DNA of 5,836 bases from Defluviitaleaceae bacterium (GCA_009787435.1 WRFW01000120.1:1-5836); one strand, 5' to 3'; shown: positions 1 to 5,715, counted from the stretch's first letter. Notes: a model not told the origin generated them from the sequence alone. Program-made: numbers and translations.

Positions 1-583
1 GTGAAAGAGTAGTGAAATGATAGTTAGCTATTTTAGGGTTTGCATTAGTAGCCATAGCTAAAAGAGTGCTTTTCCCCACATTTGGTATACCTATTATTGC
101 AATATCAGCTATTAATTTAAGCTCTAAAATAATATTATATTCTCTAGCTTTTTGCCCTGGCTGGGCATATTTAGGAGCCTGGCGAACTGCCGTTGCAAAA
201 TGTTGGTTTCCTTTGCCACCTTTGCCGCCTTTTATTAATATACGTTGCTCGCCATCATAACTTAAATCAGCCATTATTTGGTTTGTTTCTTCTTCTCTAA
301 TAATAGTTCCAATTGGCACTTTTATTATTAAATCTTCAGCGGCTTTTCCGCTCATATTGTTTCTTTTGCCATCTTCCCCGTTATCTGCTTTAAAGTGTCG
401 TTTGTATCTAAAATCCATAAGCGTTCCTAAATCTTTTGTAGCTTCAAAGATTATACTGCCACCTTTGCCACCGTCGCCACCATCTGGCCCGCCATTTGGA
501 ACATAAAGAGCACGATAAAAAGAGACACAACCATTGCCCCCGTTACCGCCCGTTATTTTTATGTTTGCTTTATCAAGAAACAT
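1..583 (-). CDS. obgE: GTPase ObgE/CgtA, N-terminal part (runs off the window)
   Basis: This is a ribosome-associated GTPase involved in 50S maturation and stress/growth control. The frame opens at an ATG at 581-583 behind the strong site AAGAAAGGA (591-599) and stays open to base 1, giving 194 complete codons. Residues 1 to about 158 form the glycine-rich Obg fold, with GGNGGNG near residue 12, NGGPDGGDGGKGG near 30-42 and GGKGGKGN further on. The G domain follows: P-loop GIPNVGKST at 165-173, then switch I with YHFTTLSP at 188-194. The P-loop sits where the Bacillus Obg P-loop is. The remaining G domain and C-terminal domain lie outside the window. A small oddity is ALYVPNG where most Obg proteins have REKYVPxG. 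It follows rpmA, as in most Firmicutes, but across 221 bases that hold a terminator-like hairpin. No convincing own promoter was found; a weak TTGTAT-N17-TTTAAA match lies near 670-700. Confidence 0.96.
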   Translation of the reverse strand, partial: MFLDKANIKITGGNGGNGCVSFYRALYVPNGGPDGGDGGKGGSIIFEATKDLGTLMDFRYKRHFKADNGEDGKRNNMSGKAAEDLIIKVPIGTIIREEETNQIMADLSYDGEQRILIKGGKGGKGNQHFATAVRQAPKYAQPGQKAREYNIILELKLIADIAIIGIPNVGKSTLLAMATNANPKIANYHFTTLS

Positions 584-727
584 TTATAATTCCTTTCTTA
601 AATTTAGGGAAAATTTTCACAACCAACTTTTTAATAATTTTTAAAACGAACGGTTTAAATAATCTTTGTCTTTAAAAGTTATGAATTTATTGCATACAAA
701 TTTATACGTTTTTACAAACATAGAAAT

Positions 728-797
728 AAAAGACGCAACAATTTAGAAAATAGTAAAAAAAGTGTAATTAAATACTATTTCTTTGCGTGCGTCTTTT
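728..797 (-). terminator. Nested hairpin after rpmA, probable (partial) terminator
   Basis: In the minus-strand RNA, AAAAGACGCA (788-797) pairs perfectly with TGCGTCTTTT (728-737). An inner 8-bp stem, AAATAGTA/TACTATTT (773-780 with 748-755), folds inside the roughly 50-nt interior. CAA/TTG can add three more pairs above the outer stem. The outer stem is GC-rich in its centre and followed by UUUU-AUUUCU, as in an intrinsic terminator. It starts 7 bases after the rpmA stop. The unusually large interior makes its efficiency uncertain. It may be a full stop before obgE, an attenuator that lowers obgE relative to the ribosomal genes, or an RNA processing site. Confidence 0.55.
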
Positions 798-804
798 ACT
801 TTTA

Positions 805-1083
805 TTAAACTGGATAAACAGAAACTTGCTTCTTGTCTCTACCTTTTCTTTCATACTTAACACGCCCGTCTACTAAGGCAAATAAAGAATCGTTATTTGC
901 ACGCCCAACATTATTTCCAGGGTGTATTTTAGTACCTCTTTGAGTGTATAATATATTTCCTGCTAAAACAACCTGCCCATCTGCACGCTTTGCACCAAGC
1001 CTTTTAGACATTGATTCACGTCCATTTTTAGTAGAACCAACACCTTTTTTACTAGCGAAAAAAGCTAAATTCATTTTTAACAT
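805..1083 (-). CDS. rpmA: 50S ribosomal protein L27 with Prp-cleaved N-terminal extension
   Basis: L27 is a large-subunit protein whose mature N-terminus reaches toward the peptidyl-transferase centre. The 92-residue product begins MLKMNLAFF-ASKKGVGSTKNGRES, continues with KRLGAKRADGQ and RGTKIHPGNNVGR, and ends KGRDKKQVSVYPV, matching L27 along its length. The first nine residues match the Firmicutes extension (MLKLNLQFF in Staphylococcus aureus) that the protease Prp removes between FF and A. Start choice: a TTG two codons upstream (1087-1089) would be only 2 nt from the ribosome binding site AGAAGGAG (1092-1099), whereas the ATG at 1081-1083 is 8 nt away and gives exactly the canonical extension. 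The gene follows prp by 24 bases and sits in the rplU operon. Confidence 0.97.
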   Translation of the reverse strand: MLKMNLAFFASKKGVGSTKNGRESMSKRLGAKRADGQVVLAGNILYTQRGTKIHPGNNVGRANNDSLFALVDGRVKYERKGRDKKQVSVYPV

Positions 1084-1091
1084 TTTCAATG

Positions 1092-1099
1092 CTCCTTCT
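1092..1099 (-). promoter_or_regulatory. rpmA ribosome binding site (decides the start)
   Basis: The sequence AGAAGGAG lies 8 nt before the ATG at 1083 but only 2 nt before the in-frame TTG at 1089. It therefore supports the shorter, 92-residue L27. Confidence 0.85.
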
Positions 1100-1107
1100 A
1101 TAAATTT

Positions 1108-1440
1108 TTAATATTCTTCAATTTTTATTTGTTTCGGATAATTTTCTTTTATACTCTTTATTCCTAGCTTGAAGCTTTCAAGCAGCAACTTTGCTTTTTC
1201 ATTTTTATCTTCTAATAAAAATTTTAAAAAGCCGCCCTCTTCATTATGTTCGCAAGTAAATTTTGCATTTGTTAAAGCTTCAATACTATTCACAGTGTTT
1301 ATACTTAGTGCTGAAATTGCAGCACATATTATAGGATCTGTATGATTGTAAGCTTTAAATCCATTTTCATACAAATCTATTTCAACGATTTTTTGACTTT
1401 CATTTTCACTTTTTTGGTTATTATTTAAATTTTCTTTCAT
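1108..1440 (-). CDS. prp: Ribosomal processing cysteine protease Prp (YsxB family), shortened active-site loop
   Basis: Prp is the cysteine protease that trims the L27 extension, and it is encoded here between rplU and rpmA as usual. The core reads IVEIDLYENGFKAYNHTDPIICAAISALSI and so on, with family features CAAIS, NTVNSIE, EEGG, SFKLGI and ENY. Counting from the ATG, the likely catalytic His33 and Cys39 lie in NHT and IICAA. In homologues I recall (GHA followed by a loop and DIVCA) His and Cys are 12 positions apart; here they are 6 apart, so about six loop residues are missing and GHA reads NHT. About 17 polar residues (N, E, K, Q) precede the core. The start is uncertain: a GTG at 1447-1449 adds three residues, and neither start has a recognisable ribosome binding site. 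Coupling to rplU, which ends 24 bases upstream of the ATG, is plausible. The family call is firm; full activity is inferred. Confidence 0.88.
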   Translation of the reverse strand: MKENLNNNQKSENESQKIVEIDLYENGFKAYNHTDPIICAAISALSINTVNSIEALTNAKFTCEHNEEGGFLKFLLEDKNEKAKLLLESFKLGIKSIKENYPKQIKIEEY

Positions 1441-1464
1441 ATGAAACACGATTTAGGTAATTTT

Positions 1465-1770
1465 TTAACCATTTATAGAATTAATTTTAAGCTCTGTATA
1501 AGGCTGTCTATGTCCTTTTTTCTTGTGGAAGCCTTTTTTCTTTTTAAATTTATAAACTATAACTTTTTTATGCTTTCCTTGGTTAACTACAGAAGCAGAA
1601 ACGCTAGCACCAGAAACAGTTGGAGTTCCAAAAGTTAAAGCATCATCTTTAGAGATTGCTAAAACTTCATTAAAAGTGTAGTCTCCCTCTACTTCTAATT
1701 TTTCAACACGAATAACATCGCCCTCGGAAACTTTATATTGTTTGCCGCCTGTTTTAATAATTGCGTACAT
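1465..1770 (-). CDS. rplU: 50S ribosomal protein L21
   Basis: L21 binds 23S rRNA in the large subunit. The 101 residues begin MYAIIKTGGKQYKVSEGDVI, the L21 hallmark, and end in the basic RNA-binding tail KKKKGFHKKKGHRQPYTELKI, which has the family signature HRQPYT. The length is normal for the family. The ATG at 1768-1770 has a strong site, GGAGGG (1777-1782), 6 nt upstream. This is the first gene of the rplU-prp-rpmA operon, behind a consensus promoter and a structured leader, so it is probably subject to ribosomal-protein leader control. Confidence 0.98.
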   Translation of the reverse strand: MYAIIKTGGKQYKVSEGDVIRVEKLEVEGDYTFNEVLAISKDDALTFGTPTVSGASVSASVVNQGKHKKVIVYKFKKKKGFHKKKGHRQPYTELKINSING

Positions 1771-1874
1771 TGTGTACCCTCCGTTTAAATTTTCTTATAC
1801 AGAACACGCCTTTTTAGGTGAGCTTTATAGCCTCTTTATATTTTTCAAACCTAATTAGTGCGGTAATGCACTAA
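1771..1874 (-). ncRNA. L21-type structured mRNA leader
   Basis: This is the untranslated RNA between the rplU promoter and its start codon. Two stems fold back to back. The first is TTAGTGC/GCACTAA (1868-1874 with 1855-1861; 7 bp, 6-nt loop ATTACC), beginning at the predicted 5' end. The second is TTAGGT/ACCTAA (1849-1854 with 1814-1819), which encloses a small GAGGC/GCTC hairpin. The two helices abut with no spare base and could stack coaxially. Firmicutes rplU genes are known to carry an L21 leader bound by a ribosomal protein. Assignment to that family rests on position and these stems, not on a covariance-model match. Confidence 0.6.
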
Positions 1875-1879
1875 GCTAT

Positions 1880-1922
1880 ATTATAACACAATGTATTTAA
1901 AAAGTCAAACAAATTTTTTTTT
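1880..1922 (-). promoter_or_regulatory. Consensus promoter of the rplU operon with A-tract upstream
   Basis: TTGACT (1903-1908) and TATAAT (1880-1885) are separated by exactly 17 bp, a near-perfect vegetative promoter. A run of nine A on the minus strand (1914-1922) sits just upstream of the -35 box and resembles an UP element. Transcription should begin around 1872-1874, at the base of the first leader hairpin. Confidence 0.9.
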
Positions 1923-1945
1923 AGGATTATTACTTTAGTTTCTAA

Positions 1946-2083
1946 TTAAAGCAACCTGTGGTGAAGATGAGCCTTTATATCCGAACATACTAAATCTGCT
2001 TTTTTATTTACTTCTTCATTTATAATGGTATACGATAAAATTAAATTTTCATTAACATAGATTATAAAAAAATCTAAAAAGAT
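1946..2083 (-). other. 45-codon open frame without a start codon, possible gene remnant
   Basis: Between a TAA at 2084-2086 and a TAA at 1946-1948 one minus-strand frame stays open for 45 codons in very AT-rich DNA. The last 36 codons read like ordinary protein (for example NEEVNKKADLVCSDIKAHLHHR). There is no in-frame ATG or GTG, and the only TTG is next to the stop, so this is not an intact gene. No ribosome binding site fits. It could be the decayed end of a lost gene or chance. I do not recognise the peptide. Confidence 0.2.
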
Positions 2084-2128
2084 TTAAAAATAAAAAATAG
2101 ACAATGCATTCACTAGCATTATCTATTT
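2083..2128 (-). terminator. Intrinsic terminator of the thyA-dfrA-hisS operon
   Basis: In the minus-strand RNA, 2116-2128 pairs with 2095-2107 in a 13-bp stem around an 8-nt loop. The single non-Watson-Crick position is G-U on this strand but A-C on the other, which fixes the orientation. The 3' arm continues into a long U-rich run (UUUUUUAUUUUU). It lies 97 nt past the hisS stop. A second, weaker A-U hairpin (2070-2075 with 2080-2085), also followed by U residues, may act as a back-up. Confidence 0.85.
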
Positions 2129-2224
2129 ATATCCACATTACATATCCCAAGCCATAAATTTAATAGTGGCATTTTTTTCAAATCTAACCTTTTTATAAAA
2201 ACCGTCAAATATTTTTGTAAGTAA

Positions 2225-3544
2225 TTAAGACAAACTTTCTAAAATGTTCCCTAATGAAACTTCTTTCTTAAAGACTTCGCCATTAATCTTTTGCTGTATG
2301 CTTATAAGTTCTTTATTTTCAATAGTTTTTATTACTACCGTGTTTTTAGGGTTTAGCTTATCCACGTATGCAAATTTCTTTTTCATATTAGATTCTTCAA
2401 GTATAATGTCTACTTTAAAGCCTTTTTCACGCAAGTAATTAGAAACTTTAATAGCACCACTTATATTTTCTTTTTCAGCAGGAATTATTATTACATTTGC
2501 ATTAGTTTTATTTTCAGCTTTTATTATTCCAATCTCTCTGAGTTGAAAAAATAGACGGCTTAAACCTATCGAAATGCCAACACCAGGCATTTTTTGATTA
2601 GAATAATTAGAAGTAAGTGCTTCATAACGCCCGCCAGAACATACAGAGCCTATAGAGCTATTTTCTAAAACTGTTTCATAGACAGTGCCAGTATAATAAT
2701 CAAGCCCACGCACAATACTAAGGTCTAATTCAAAATAATCTTTATTTACACCAAAATCTAACATTCTATTTGTAATTGTTTCAAGGTCTAAAATTCCCTC
2801 TAAAAAAAGTTCATCTTCTATGTTTAAACTTTTTAGCCCGCTAATAACTTCTGAAATGCTGCCTTTTATAGATATGAATTTTTTAAGCTCATTTATTTGA
2901 AAATCATTAAGCTCTAATTCTTTAAGTTCACTTTCAAGCTCGCTTTCAGACATTTTTTCTATTTTGTCTAAAATATGCAATGTTTTATTTATTGGTGCTG
3001 AAATTTTTAAAATATCAAAGAGACCATTAAATAATTTTCGGTTGCTTATTTTAATTTTGAACTTTCCAAAATCTAATTTTTTAAAAATTTCATATATTAT
3101 GCTAGGTATTTCAGCATCATAATTTATGCTTAATTTATCACGCCCTATTATATCTATATCACATTGATAAAATTCTCTGAAACGCCCTTTTTGGGCTCTT
3201 TCTCCCCTATATACTTTTGCTATATGTGCACGGCGAAAAGGAAATGTTAAATCGTTAAAATGCTCTGAAACGTAACGAGCAAGTGGCACTGTAAGGTCAA
3301 AACGAAGTGCTGTTTCATTTTCTTTTTCAGAATAAAGACCATTATTCACAAAATAAATTTGCTTATCTAATTCTTCCCCGCCCTTTGCCATAAGCACTTC
3401 TCTTCTTTCAACTGCTGGCGTATCTAAAAAAGTGAAACCATATGAAGCGTAAGTTTCTTCTATTATTTTTTTAATTCTATCAAATTCTACTTGTTCCCCT
3501 GGTAAAAGCTCCATATATCCTGAAAGAGGTTTTGTGTTTATCAT
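2225..3544 (-). CDS. hisS: Histidine--tRNA ligase
   Basis: This class II synthetase charges tRNA-His with histidine in the cytoplasm. The 439 residues are full length. The catalytic domain has FDLTVPLARYV at 82-92, motif 2 with VYRGERAQKGRFREFYQCDID at about 111-131, the histidine-specific RGLDYYTG at 279-286, SGGRYE at 303-308 and motif 3 GVGISIGLSRL at 321-331. An insertion domain lies between about 135 and 270, and the anticodon-binding domain covers about 348 to the end. The motif 2 wording (RGRFREFYQCD-like) resembles the branch nearer the archaeal/eukaryotic enzymes rather than the common Bacillus/E. coli form (RYRQFHQ). The ATG overlaps the dfrA stop as ATGA, with AAAGGA (3552-3557) 7 nt upstream inside dfrA. 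No T-box is seen and none would fit. Its company is unusual: hisS is often beside aspS, but here it closes a thymidylate operon. Confidence 0.97.
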   Translation of the reverse strand: MINTKPLSGYMELLPGEQVEFDRIKKIIEETYASYGFTFLDTPAVERREVLMAKGGEELDKQIYFVNNGLYSEKENETALRFDLTVPLARYVSEHFNDLTFPFRRAHIAKVYRGERAQKGRFREFYQCDIDIIGRDKLSINYDAEIPSIIYEIFKKLDFGKFKIKISNRKLFNGLFDILKISAPINKTLHILDKIEKMSESELESELKELELNDFQINELKKFISIKGSISEVISGLKSLNIEDELFLEGILDLETITNRMLDFGVNKDYFELDLSIVRGLDYYTGTVYETVLENSSIGSVCSGGRYEALTSNYSNQKMPGVGISIGLSRLFFQLREIGIIKAENKTNANVIIIPAEKENISGAIKVSNYLREKGFKVDIILEESNMKKKFAYVDKLNPKNTVVIKTIENKELISIQQKINGEVFKKEVSLGNILESLS

Positions 3545-4017
3545 AAATTTTTCCTTTCATACACTAGAAATTTATAGTTGTATTGCTCATTGTTGCTTTC
3601 TCTTTCTTTTGTTAAGTTCCATTCATCGTAATTTATTTTTGGGAAATAAGTATCCCCCTCTAATTCTATATTTACTAGTGTAATATAAAGCTTTTTAGCA
3701 TATGGGAGCATTTTCTCATAAATTTCACCGCCGCCAATTATAAAGTCATCTTCATAAGCTTTAATATTTTTTTTAATTTCTTCTAAATTTGTAACTTCAA
3801 TTTGCGGGTATTCAGAATCAAAAGGTTTTCGGCTTAAAATAATATGTTTTCTATTAGGCAAAAGACCAGGCAAGCTTTCAAATGTTTTCCTGCCCATTAT
3901 TATAGTTTTATACATAGTTTTTTCTTTAAAATATTTTAAATCTTCTTTGATATGCCAAGGCATTTTTCCGTTTTTTCCTATAACTCTATTTTTAGCCATG
4001 CAAGCTATAATATTCAC
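3541..4017 (-). CDS. dfrA: Dihydrofolate reductase
   Basis: The enzyme reduces dihydrofolate to tetrahydrofolate with NADPH, recycling the dihydrofolate released by ThyA. The 158 residues contain MPWHIKEDLKYFK (19-31; Asp26 aligns with catalytic Asp27 of E. coli), the NADPH-binding GRKTFESLPG (42-51) and IIGGGEIY (93-100), and the C-terminal DTYFP. The length is typical of chromosomal enzymes. The start is GTG at 4015-4017, overlapping the thyA stop by one base (TAGTG). GGAGG (4028-4032), inside the end of thyA, lies 10 nt upstream and supports this start. Translational coupling with thyA is likely. The position equivalent to staphylococcal Phe98 is Tyr100, as in the trimethoprim-sensitive E. 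coli enzyme, so it does not by itself indicate resistance. Confidence 0.97.
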   Translation of the reverse strand: MNIIACMAKNRVIGKNGKMPWHIKEDLKYFKEKTMYKTIIMGRKTFESLPGLLPNRKHIILSRKPFDSEYPQIEVTNLEEIKKNIKAYEDDFIIGGGEIYEKMLPYAKKLYITLVNIELEGDTYFPKINYDEWNLTKERESNNEQYNYKFLVYERKNL

Positions 4018-4808
4018 TATACACTAACCTCCATTTTTATAGCTTTATGATATTTATAATTTTCTAAATTAATATCATCTGCTGTGAACTCATAAAAATC
4101 TTTTATATTTTTATTTATAACGAGATTAGGTGCTTCATAAGCTTCATTTTTTCTCATTAGCTGTTCTCTTATACCTTGCACTTGGTTTTCATATATGTGT
4201 GCATTATTTATAACGTGTGTAAATAGCCCTGGTTTTAAATTAGAAACTTGGGCAAGCAAATAGACTAACACTGCATATTGGGTAGTGTTAAAAGGTACAC
4301 CTAATGGCCAATCTCCGCTTCTTTGAACTAGCATACAATTTAATCTATCCCCTGAAACATCCCACATTGTTAGAAAACAGCAAGGGTGCAGAGGTGCATT
4401 ATTTAAATGGGGTATTTGCCAAAGGTCTATAATCATTCTACGGTTTTGTGGGTCATTTTTAAGATTATGTAAGAGTTCATCCATTTGATTATATTTTTTT
4501 ACTACATAACCGTAACTTTCCCCTATAGTACCATTTTGCATTATCCATTCATCCCAAATGTGTACGTTTTCAGCTTGCAATTTTTTAACATCGTTGCTTT
4601 GGTCTTTAAAAATCCATAAAAGCTCTTTTATTGCTGTTTTAAATGCCAATTTTTTAGTCGTTAAAATTGGAAACTCTTTTCTTAAATCAAATTGCATTAC
4701 TTGGTGAGGAAGTTTATAAGTTTTATTTATAGTTCTATTTTCACCAAAATATCCATTTTCCAAGATGTTTTCGGCTATTTGCAAGTATACTTCATCATAT
4801 TTACTCAT
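4017..4808 (-). CDS. thyA: Thymidylate synthase (ThyA type)
   Basis: ThyA methylates dUMP to dTMP using methylene-tetrahydrofolate, leaving dihydrofolate for DfrA. At 263 residues it is close to the 264 of E. coli, and the landmarks align with an offset of three. These are the phosphate-binding NRR (122-124), catalytic Cys143 in LHPCCFLTMW, QRSGDWPLGVPFN (162-174; Arg163, Asp166 and Asn174 in the expected places) and AHIYENQ (203-209; His204 and Tyr206). The residue after the catalytic Cys is Cys, not the usual His, and the surroundings (PC-x-F-x-TMxDV, NNxHIYxNQ) resemble the divergent Lactococcus-type ThyA. The ATG at 4806-4808 has AAAGGA (4816-4821) 7 nt upstream. This is the first gene of the operon. 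Its promoter is unclear because a strong hairpin ends 23 nt before the start. Confidence 0.97.
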   Translation of the reverse strand: MSKYDEVYLQIAENILENGYFGENRTINKTYKLPHQVMQFDLRKEFPILTTKKLAFKTAIKELLWIFKDQSNDVKKLQAENVHIWDEWIMQNGTIGESYGYVVKKYNQMDELLHNLKNDPQNRRMIIDLWQIPHLNNAPLHPCCFLTMWDVSGDRLNCMLVQRSGDWPLGVPFNTTQYAVLVYLLAQVSNLKPGLFTHVINNAHIYENQVQGIREQLMRKNEAYEAPNLVINKNIKDFYEFTADDINLENYKYHKAIKMEVSV

Positions 4809-4831
4809 TGGTTTTTCCTTTTTAAAGTTGT

Positions 4832-4867
4832 ATTAAAAAGCCTATGCAAAAACACAGGCTTTTTAAT
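4832..4867 (-). terminator. Strong hairpin terminator between the cyclophilin gene and thyA
   Basis: A 15-bp stem (4832-4846 with 4853-4867) closes a 6-nt loop. Its one imperfect pair is G-U on the minus strand and A-C on the plus strand, which favours minus-strand use. The A-run before and U-run after GGC make it a classical intrinsic terminator for the cyclophilin gene, starting 22 nt after its stop. It also ends only 23 nt before the thyA ATG, so it may act as an attenuator in the thyA leader. Confidence 0.85.
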
Positions 4868-4882
4868 TTAAAACTATTATTC

Positions 4883-4909
4883 ATTATAATTAACTGCCGT
4901 AAGTTTCAA
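4883..4909 (-). promoter_or_regulatory. Candidate weak promoter for thyA-dfrA-hisS
   Basis: TATAAT (4883-4888) sits just past the cyclophilin stop codon, with TTGAAA (4904-4909) upstream at a 15-bp spacing, shorter than ideal. It is the only good -10 match near thyA. A transcript from it would begin just before the hairpin at 4832-4867. This is a prediction from motif match and position only. Confidence 0.28.
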
Positions 4910-5642
4910 CAGTTACACTTTCTATAATAACATCTTCTATTGGTCTATTACTAAAAGGGTCTTCTAATTCCACTTCTGCAATACTATCAACAACGTCTAT
5001 TCCAGCGATTACTTGCCCAAAAACAGTATGCCCAACAGGGTTTCTTACTAAATCTAAATGAGGGGTTCCGCCATATCTTCCAAAAGCTTCAACCATCTCT
5101 TGGGTGTAAGAGTAGTTCTCAAAGTGTTCACTTGGAAAAGTATTATAAGAATGGACTATATAAAATTGGCTTCCATTGTTATTTGGGTCGTTTGGGTGTG
5201 CCATTGCAACTGCACCTCTTATGTGTCTAAGCTCTTCCGATGGTTCAGCACTAAATCCGTGCCCGAAAATGCTTTCCCCACCTGCCCCTGTGCCTGTTGG
5301 GTCTCCGCTTTGAATCATAAAGTTGTATATAACTCTATGAAATGTTACACCGTCATAAAAGCCATTTCTAGCATGTGTAACGAAGTTTTCATAAGCTACT
5401 GGCGTTTCTTCTGGAAACATTCTTATTGTTATATCACCATGGTTTGTATGAAGCGTTACTAAAGTGTCCCCTTGTATTGGCCCGCTCAATTGAAATAAAT
5501 TTATATCTGAATTGTAAAAGCCAGAGGGGCTTATATTATTGCTTTGTTCTGAATTATCATTCCCGTTATTATTTTCTTCAGCTCCACAGGCGGTTAATAA
5601 AAAAGTTAATGCTAATGGTGCTATATACTTTAATTTAAACAT
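4890..5642 (-). CDS. Cyclophilin-type peptidyl-prolyl isomerase, secreted lipoprotein
   Basis: This is a predicted extracytoplasmic foldase that isomerises X-Pro bonds and is anchored to the outer face of the membrane. Residues 1-18 form a lipoprotein signal peptide with lipobox LTA-C, lipidated at Cys19. A low-complexity linker rich in Asn, Ser and Glu runs to about residue 55, and the cyclophilin domain follows from about 58 to 248. Visible landmarks are FHR (101-103, with the catalytic Arg), MIQSGDPTGTGAGG (109-122), NNNGSQFYIV (154-163) and HTVFGQVIAGIDVVDSIA (205-222). The Trp of human CypA (Trp121) corresponds to a His near 195 in GGTPHLD, and a short insertion follows it. The overall type resembles SlrA-like streptococcal lipoproteins. 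The ATG at 5640-5642 has GAGGAG (5654-5659) 11 nt upstream. It appears monocistronic, with a strong promoter and its own terminator. Confidence 0.93.
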   Translation of the reverse strand: MFKLKYIAPLALTFLLTACGAEENNNGNDNSEQSNNISPSGFYNSDINLFQLSGPIQGDTLVTLHTNHGDITIRMFPEETPVAYENFVTHARNGFYDGVTFHRVIYNFMIQSGDPTGTGAGGESIFGHGFSAEPSEELRHIRGAVAMAHPNDPNNNGSQFYIVHSYNTFPSEHFENYSYTQEMVEAFGRYGGTPHLDLVRNPVGHTVFGQVIAGIDVVDSIAEVELEDPFSNRPIEDVIIESVTVETYGS

Positions 5643-5685
5643 ATATTTTCAAACTCCTCTTTGTGATTTAAATATTTTCATAAAT

Positions 5686-5715
5686 ATTATAGCATATTTT
5701 AGTGCAATAAGTCAA
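5686..5715 (-). promoter_or_regulatory. Extended -10 promoter of the cyclophilin gene
   Basis: TTGACT (5710-5715) and TATAAT (5686-5691) are 18 bp apart, and TG one base before the -10 box (TGCTATAAT) makes it an extended -10 promoter. Transcription should start near 5679, giving a short leader before the ATG at 5642. Confidence 0.88.

Noticed and set aside
1084..1089. TTG start two codons upstream of rpmA
   Set aside because: It would sit 2 nt from the ribosome binding site and lengthen the conserved nine-residue extension. The ATG at 1083 has 8-nt spacing and matches the family.
2119..2172. 17-codon minus-strand open frame (MPLLNLWLGICNVDINR) after hisS
   Set aside because: It has no properly spaced ribosome binding site and its end lies inside the terminator stem. 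It is most likely chance.
3545..3600. T-box or other amino-acid riboswitch ahead of hisS
   Set aside because: hisS overlaps dfrA by four bases, so there is no leader. Nothing T-box-like is seen upstream of thyA either.
3541..4017. Tyr100 in DfrA as a trimethoprim-resistance mark (staphylococcal Phe98Tyr)
   Set aside because: Tyr is the native residue in the sensitive E. coli enzyme, so it is not diagnostic without lineage comparison, and nothing mobile surrounds the gene.
5058..5462. 134-codon plus-strand open frame inside the cyclophilin gene
   Set aside because: It is antisense to a well-supported cyclophilin domain, has an unlikely composition rich in Cys, Trp and Val, and lacks a convincing ribosome binding site. 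The other plus-strand frames (for example 66-260, 1441-1638, 2244-2438, 5426-5638, 5539-5724) are rejected for the same reason.
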